A stretch of 12,089 nt of DNA. Source: Paraglomus occultum. Taxonomy: Eukaryota > Glomeromycota > Glomeromycetes > Paraglomerales > Paraglomeraceae. The stretch lies in NCBI GenBank assembly GCA_910592205.1, contig CAJVPJ010001124.1, positions 1 through 12,089 on the forward strand, written 5' to 3'. The position numbers were made by a program, and so were the translations under genes. Positions 9,517 to 12,089 of this stretch are shown in pieces (within the stretch, counting starts at the first letter, position 1; the number at the start of each line of letters is the position of its first letter). The notes under the pieces are model-generated. The model was not told where the DNA came from. It ran no database searches and was given only the letters and a program-made list of their open reading frames with translations.

Positions 9517-10465
9517 GTTGCTAACGTGTATATTTGTTTAATTATGAAACATTATACGGAAATTGCGAAGTGAGATAACTTTTGCGAGCCTCATGTTTAT
9601 ATGGACTATCCCGTGAGCATTTTGTGTTACATGCTAATACAAGAAATTCAACATGCCTAATTCCCACCGTTATTTCTGTTTTTGTCGGTCTCTGCCAATG
9701 AAAAAGAAGCATCACAAAATGGTGATCAACATTGATCTTATTGATGTTCCTTATGTTATTAAACGGAGAAATTTAGATCATCGTTTTTCGATATAACAAT
9801 AGCTATAATAATTGGGCGTTACTTTCTTGATTGAGATATTTTATATTCACATTTAGGGTAGCGTAATACTAAATGTGATGACATTATTCTGATCGGGGCG
9901 AAATTTCTATAAATATCTTTCTGCACTTTTGAGTATCTCTGTACTTTTTTTTTTAACACTGTCTCGCAACATAGTAGAGTTCGGTCGTTATTTGTTGAAG
10001 GTTAAAAAAGGCTTGTTTTTCCAATCTGTACATTTAATAATCTTTAAATGGTGGCTAACTTGGTCTCTCGAACTTGAACTTTCTGATAACTGAGGACTTT
10101 TCTATCATTCAACCTATGGGAGATTTGTAATATATGCATTTTATAAAAAGTGTTTTCCAAATATCGCAAGTTACTGGGAACAGACAACTGAATTGCGTAG
10201 ACTCTTGGTGATATATTCACCCTTTTTAAACTCATGTCGTAGAAGTTATGAACCTGACAGAATCTCTCTCTATTTCAAACGTTATTTTTGCGACAGAAAT
10301 CACTTTATCGCTCGGCGGCGCCGATTTCCGTTTATCGTCCATTTCGATGTTTTCACCTAGCCGTGTGGGTGCTTTCGTGGCTATTCCTTAAACCGCTCAG
10401 CAGGCAGATAAAATATTTTTGACCAAATTTTCTGTGATTGCTATTGCTCGTGATTTTCGTGACAG
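9517..10465. other. IRE1 upstream spacer, no gene seen
   Basis: Only short open frames occur, including a 63-codon one on the minus strand at 10235-10044 with no recognisable features. Structures seen are a hairpin at 9847-9878, listed separately, and a GC-rich island at about 10300-10400. That island contains TCGGCG-G-CGCCGA (10312-10324), a perfect 6-1-6 inverted repeat that also reads CGG-N5-CCG, a layout used by some fungal Zn2Cys6 factors. Any regulatory role is speculation. Confidence 0.45.
9847..9878. repeat. Hairpin with 10-bp perfect stem
   Basis: TCACATTTAG (9847-9856) and CTAAATGTGA (9869-9878) are exact reverse complements around a 12-nt loop, GGTAGCGTAATA. It lies about 400 bases upstream of IRE1 with no other gene near. 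It could be a structured transcript, a protein-binding palindrome, or a relic of a small inverted-repeat element. Confidence 0.6.
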
Positions 10466-10618
10466 ATTAAAACGAAATGGGGTAAACGACTTTTTGTACT
10501 TTGATATGGAAAGTTTTAAATTTTTTGGGGGACGTTAATTTTTAGACTTATTATTTTTAAGGTAATGTTTGATAATATGTGGGTTTCTGAAGTCACGTTA
10601 ACCCGATTTCGTTTTAAT
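10466..10618. mobile_element. MITE-like element with 23-bp imperfect terminal inverted repeats
   Basis: The left arm (10466-10488) begins ATTAAAACGAAAT, and the right arm (10596-10618) ends with its exact reverse complement. Over 23 positions only two differ. The 153-bp element has an AT-rich core with no coding capacity. This is the layout of a non-autonomous DNA transposon (MITE). I see no clear target-site duplication: the left flank is GTGACAG and the right flank GTTGCC. The true ends could therefore lie a few bases outside, or the insertion is old. The superfamily cannot be told. Confidence 0.45.
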
Positions 10619-11033
10619 GTTGCCACAATGATCCCAAATGATAATATACACATTACAACTAAAATTATGGTAATTATCCCTTAGCTTTCAAACCACGGTT
10701 TACATCTGGAAAGCATTTCGCAGAATGAAGTAGCATATTAATATGCACTTGTTAGCAAGCAAATAAGCTGAATATGGACCATAAAACATTACTCGAAGTC
10801 AGATTTTGTGTGTGTTGCGCTGTAATAGCAATCGTAACTGTTTTTTCAACTTTTGCATAAAAACGGTAATAATGAAAATATTAAATTAGAGTTATCCTTA
10901 ATACAAGCGATCACTCTTATTTGAAATTCAACGTAAACTGTCGCATAAAAAATGCCGCCGTGGTTGTACACGTCTTCGAGCGATGTCACTAGCCAGTTCG
11001 GTGCTTGAATGTCACAATGTCGGTTCGTTCGGT
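10619..11033. other. Spacer, no gene seen
   Basis: The sequence is AT-rich up to about 10945 and then becomes more GC-rich. An 18-codon frame, MPPWLYTSSSDVTSQFGA, starts at about 10951 behind an A-rich context, but it ends at once and nothing shows that it is a real exon. Confidence 0.4.
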
Positions 11034-11152
11034 CCTAAAAATAAGAACTATAATATATAAAGGAATGAGTGACAAATCCTCGCGTCAAGGACCCTAAAAA
11101 TAAGAACTATAATATATAAAGGAATGAGTGACAAATCCTCGCGTCAAGGACC
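11034..11152 (+). repeat. 59-bp tandem duplication carrying TATATAAAGG
   Basis: The unit at 11034-11092 is repeated at 11093-11151 with no difference, and the match runs one base further. Each unit holds a good TATA-box string, TATATAAAGG, at 11054-11063 and 11113-11122, oriented toward the repeat-rich block that follows. Perfect identity points to a recent duplication, or to an assembly or polymerase slip. The doubled TATA box could act as a core promoter, for example in a transposon terminal repeat, but no transcript unit is evident downstream. Confidence 0.85.
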
Positions 11153-11158
11153 ATAGAA

Positions 11159-11580
11159 GAACGTTCACAACAGACGTAAAATACGCAAGTTGCGGCCCGA
11201 TGCGCTTTTAATTCTATGGTCCATGTACCCTATTCACCACACAGTCCGAGCCCACTACTCAGCTACATCACCTTTCGGAACGGATATCGAACGTTCACAT
11301 GCAGTAAAATCGTACCAACTCAGGTCGACAGCACAGCTATGTTACCCAGCGACGATCGCCGGAACCACGATTGCCAAACGTATTCTATTCACCACAGGAA
11401 GCCAAATTTGGCTTGACTTCTTTTCGGTAACAGGGGTTTTGTTGAAAAACCGCAATTTACACCTAGTGGCAGCGTCCCTTCGGATACGTATCCCGAAAGG
11501 TAAACGATCCACAACATGTGGCCCGATGCTCTTTCAAGATATCCGATTTTTACACCTAGTGGCAGCGTAACTTCGGGCAC
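11159..11580. repeat. Block of diverged internal repeats, possible transposon remnant
   Basis: The 20-mer TTTACACCTAGTGGCAGCGT occurs at 11456-11475 and 11549-11568, 93 bp apart, and both are followed two bases later by CTTCGG. Other diverged pairs are GAACGTTCACA at about 11159 and 11289, CTATTCACCACA at about 11229 and 11385, and GGCCCGATGC at about 11193 and 11520. A near-palindrome, TTCGGATACGTATCCCGAA, lies at 11479-11497. GC content is higher than the flanks. A 126-codon frame spans much of the block on the plus strand, but it simply reads through the repeats, so I do not call it a gene. TGGCAGCG after a short direct repeat resembles a primer-binding-site position in a retrotransposon, but I could not match it to a tRNA. 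Confidence 0.6.
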
Positions 11581-11786
11581 AGACACTCAAGAATTCACCC
11601 AATAAGAATCCTTACCCCGTCTTCAAAAGTTTTCCTCTCGCGTCTTTTAAACAAAAGTACGCGTCATCAGTGTGGGCCTTTATGTTGGTCAGTTTCTCTG
11701 GGTCTTTAGCGTCGGTTTGAGTAACAAATCTGCGCTTGTGCTGCTTTTAGCCGTCCGTAGACGTTGTCACCCGCTCACCACGTTGA
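11581..11786. other. Spacer in the repeat-rich right end, no gene seen
   Basis: The composition is moderately GC-rich, similar to the block before it, with no open frame or repeat that I can support. It may belong to the same element as the repeats on its left. Confidence 0.35.
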
Positions 11787-11823
11787 GGTAGCAGCACTTC
11801 GAGCGGGAAAACCCGCACCTACC
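11787..11823 (+). repeat. Interrupted hairpin at a composition boundary
   Basis: GCGGG (11803-11807) pairs with CCCGC (11812-11816) over an AAAA loop. An outer arm, GGTAG (11787-11791), pairs with CTACC (11819-11823). Directly after it the sequence changes to TATATATATATTTATTAG and stays AT-rich. A compact GC hairpin followed by an AT tail looks like the end of an element or a transcript end. Confidence 0.45.
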
Positions 11824-11991
11824 AATAGTATATATATATTTATTAGTATACTGGTATACGAAGTTATGTTGAAAGAAAATAATAAAGCTCTTTTAAAAAC
11901 ATTGTATACATATTTTTATTTTTATTGTATGCGTACCTTATTAGTATGAAAGAAGAGCCTTAGTAAATATGCCACTTAGAGGGGTATGAAA

Positions 11992-12086
11992 AATCGCAAT
12001 TTCCCATACATTGTTATAAGCGAGTAGAGTGGTTTAGGTCCAGCGATCGCAATCCCTGGACATGAACTTGGCAATCGCAATTCCCA
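11992..12086. repeat. Three copies of an ATCGCAAT motif, one inside a hairpin
   Basis: AATCGCAATTTCCCA (from 11992), GATCGCAATCCCTGG (from 12045) and CAATCGCAATTCCCA (from 12072) share the core ATCGCAAT followed by C/T-rich bases. The middle copy lies in the loop of a 6-bp hairpin, GTCCAG (12038-12043) with CTGGAC (12056-12061). The array reaches the window end, so its full size is unknown. Confidence 0.5.
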
Positions 12087-12089
12087 AGA

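Noticed and set aside
10951-11007. Short frame MPPWLYTSSSDVTSQFGA as a first exon
   Set aside because: There is no supported donor site, no following exon and no recognisable signal. It is too short to call.
11190-11570. 126-codon open frame on the plus strand
   Set aside because: It reads straight through the diverged repeats. The same peptide (HLVAA) recurs only because the DNA repeat spacing of 93 is a multiple of three, and no protein feature is seen.
11782-11800. TGAGGTAG string resembling the let-7 microRNA start
   Set aside because: An eight-base match in a fungal context. The local hairpin does not have a microRNA precursor shape.
11855-11867. TATACGAAGTTAT, identical to one arm of a loxP site
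   Set aside because: The second arm and 8-bp spacer are missing on either side, and the surroundings are AT-rich native-looking DNA. There is no sign of vector sequence, so this is treated as chance.
11992-12086. CRISPR-like array
   Set aside because: Repeats are too short and unequal, the spacing is uneven, there are no cas genes, and the DNA is eukaryotic.

Overview
The window looks like a nuclear contig from a fungus, most likely in Mucoromycota (Mucorales or a relative). The reasons are AT-rich spacers, 65-95 bp introns with fungal-style splice and branch sites, an IRE1 protein of fungal rather than animal type, and a decayed gene that resembles a protein family I associate with Mucoromycota. 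The lineage is an inference from remembered sequence features and could not be searched.

The one clearly functional gene is a complete IRE1 gene (ER-stress sensor kinase/endoribonuclease) on the minus strand, 9452 to 5987. I resolve seven exons and six introns that splice in frame to 1000 residues. The order is signal peptide, ER-luminal sensor with an acidic insert, one transmembrane helix, basic linker, protein kinase domain and KEN-type RNase domain. All catalytic residues that I can place are present. A poly(A) signal and a Puf-type motif lie just downstream of its stop codon.

Left flank: 1-230 holds a GC-rich 134-bp tandem duplication containing a short hairpin. Next to it, 323-1722 (+) is a multi-exon pseudogene whose splice sites still look good, but which carries three in-frame stops and a frameshift. 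From about 1740 to 5880 the DNA is AT-rich and largely empty. It holds a weak small-membrane-protein candidate (2474-2683), an inverted repeat (3052-3088) and one possible orphan exon on the minus strand (4772-5011).

Right flank (IRE1 upstream side): 9480-11030 is AT-rich spacer with a 10-bp perfect hairpin (9847-9878) and a 153-bp MITE-like element with 23-bp imperfect terminal inverted repeats (10466-10618). From 11034 to the end is a repeat-rich block. It has a 59-bp tandem duplication containing TATATAAAGG, a 20-bp direct repeat 93 bp apart, small hairpins and a threefold motif at the very end.

I found no new multi-gene system. The window is best read as one conserved stress-response gene set in a landscape of decayed and repetitive DNA.
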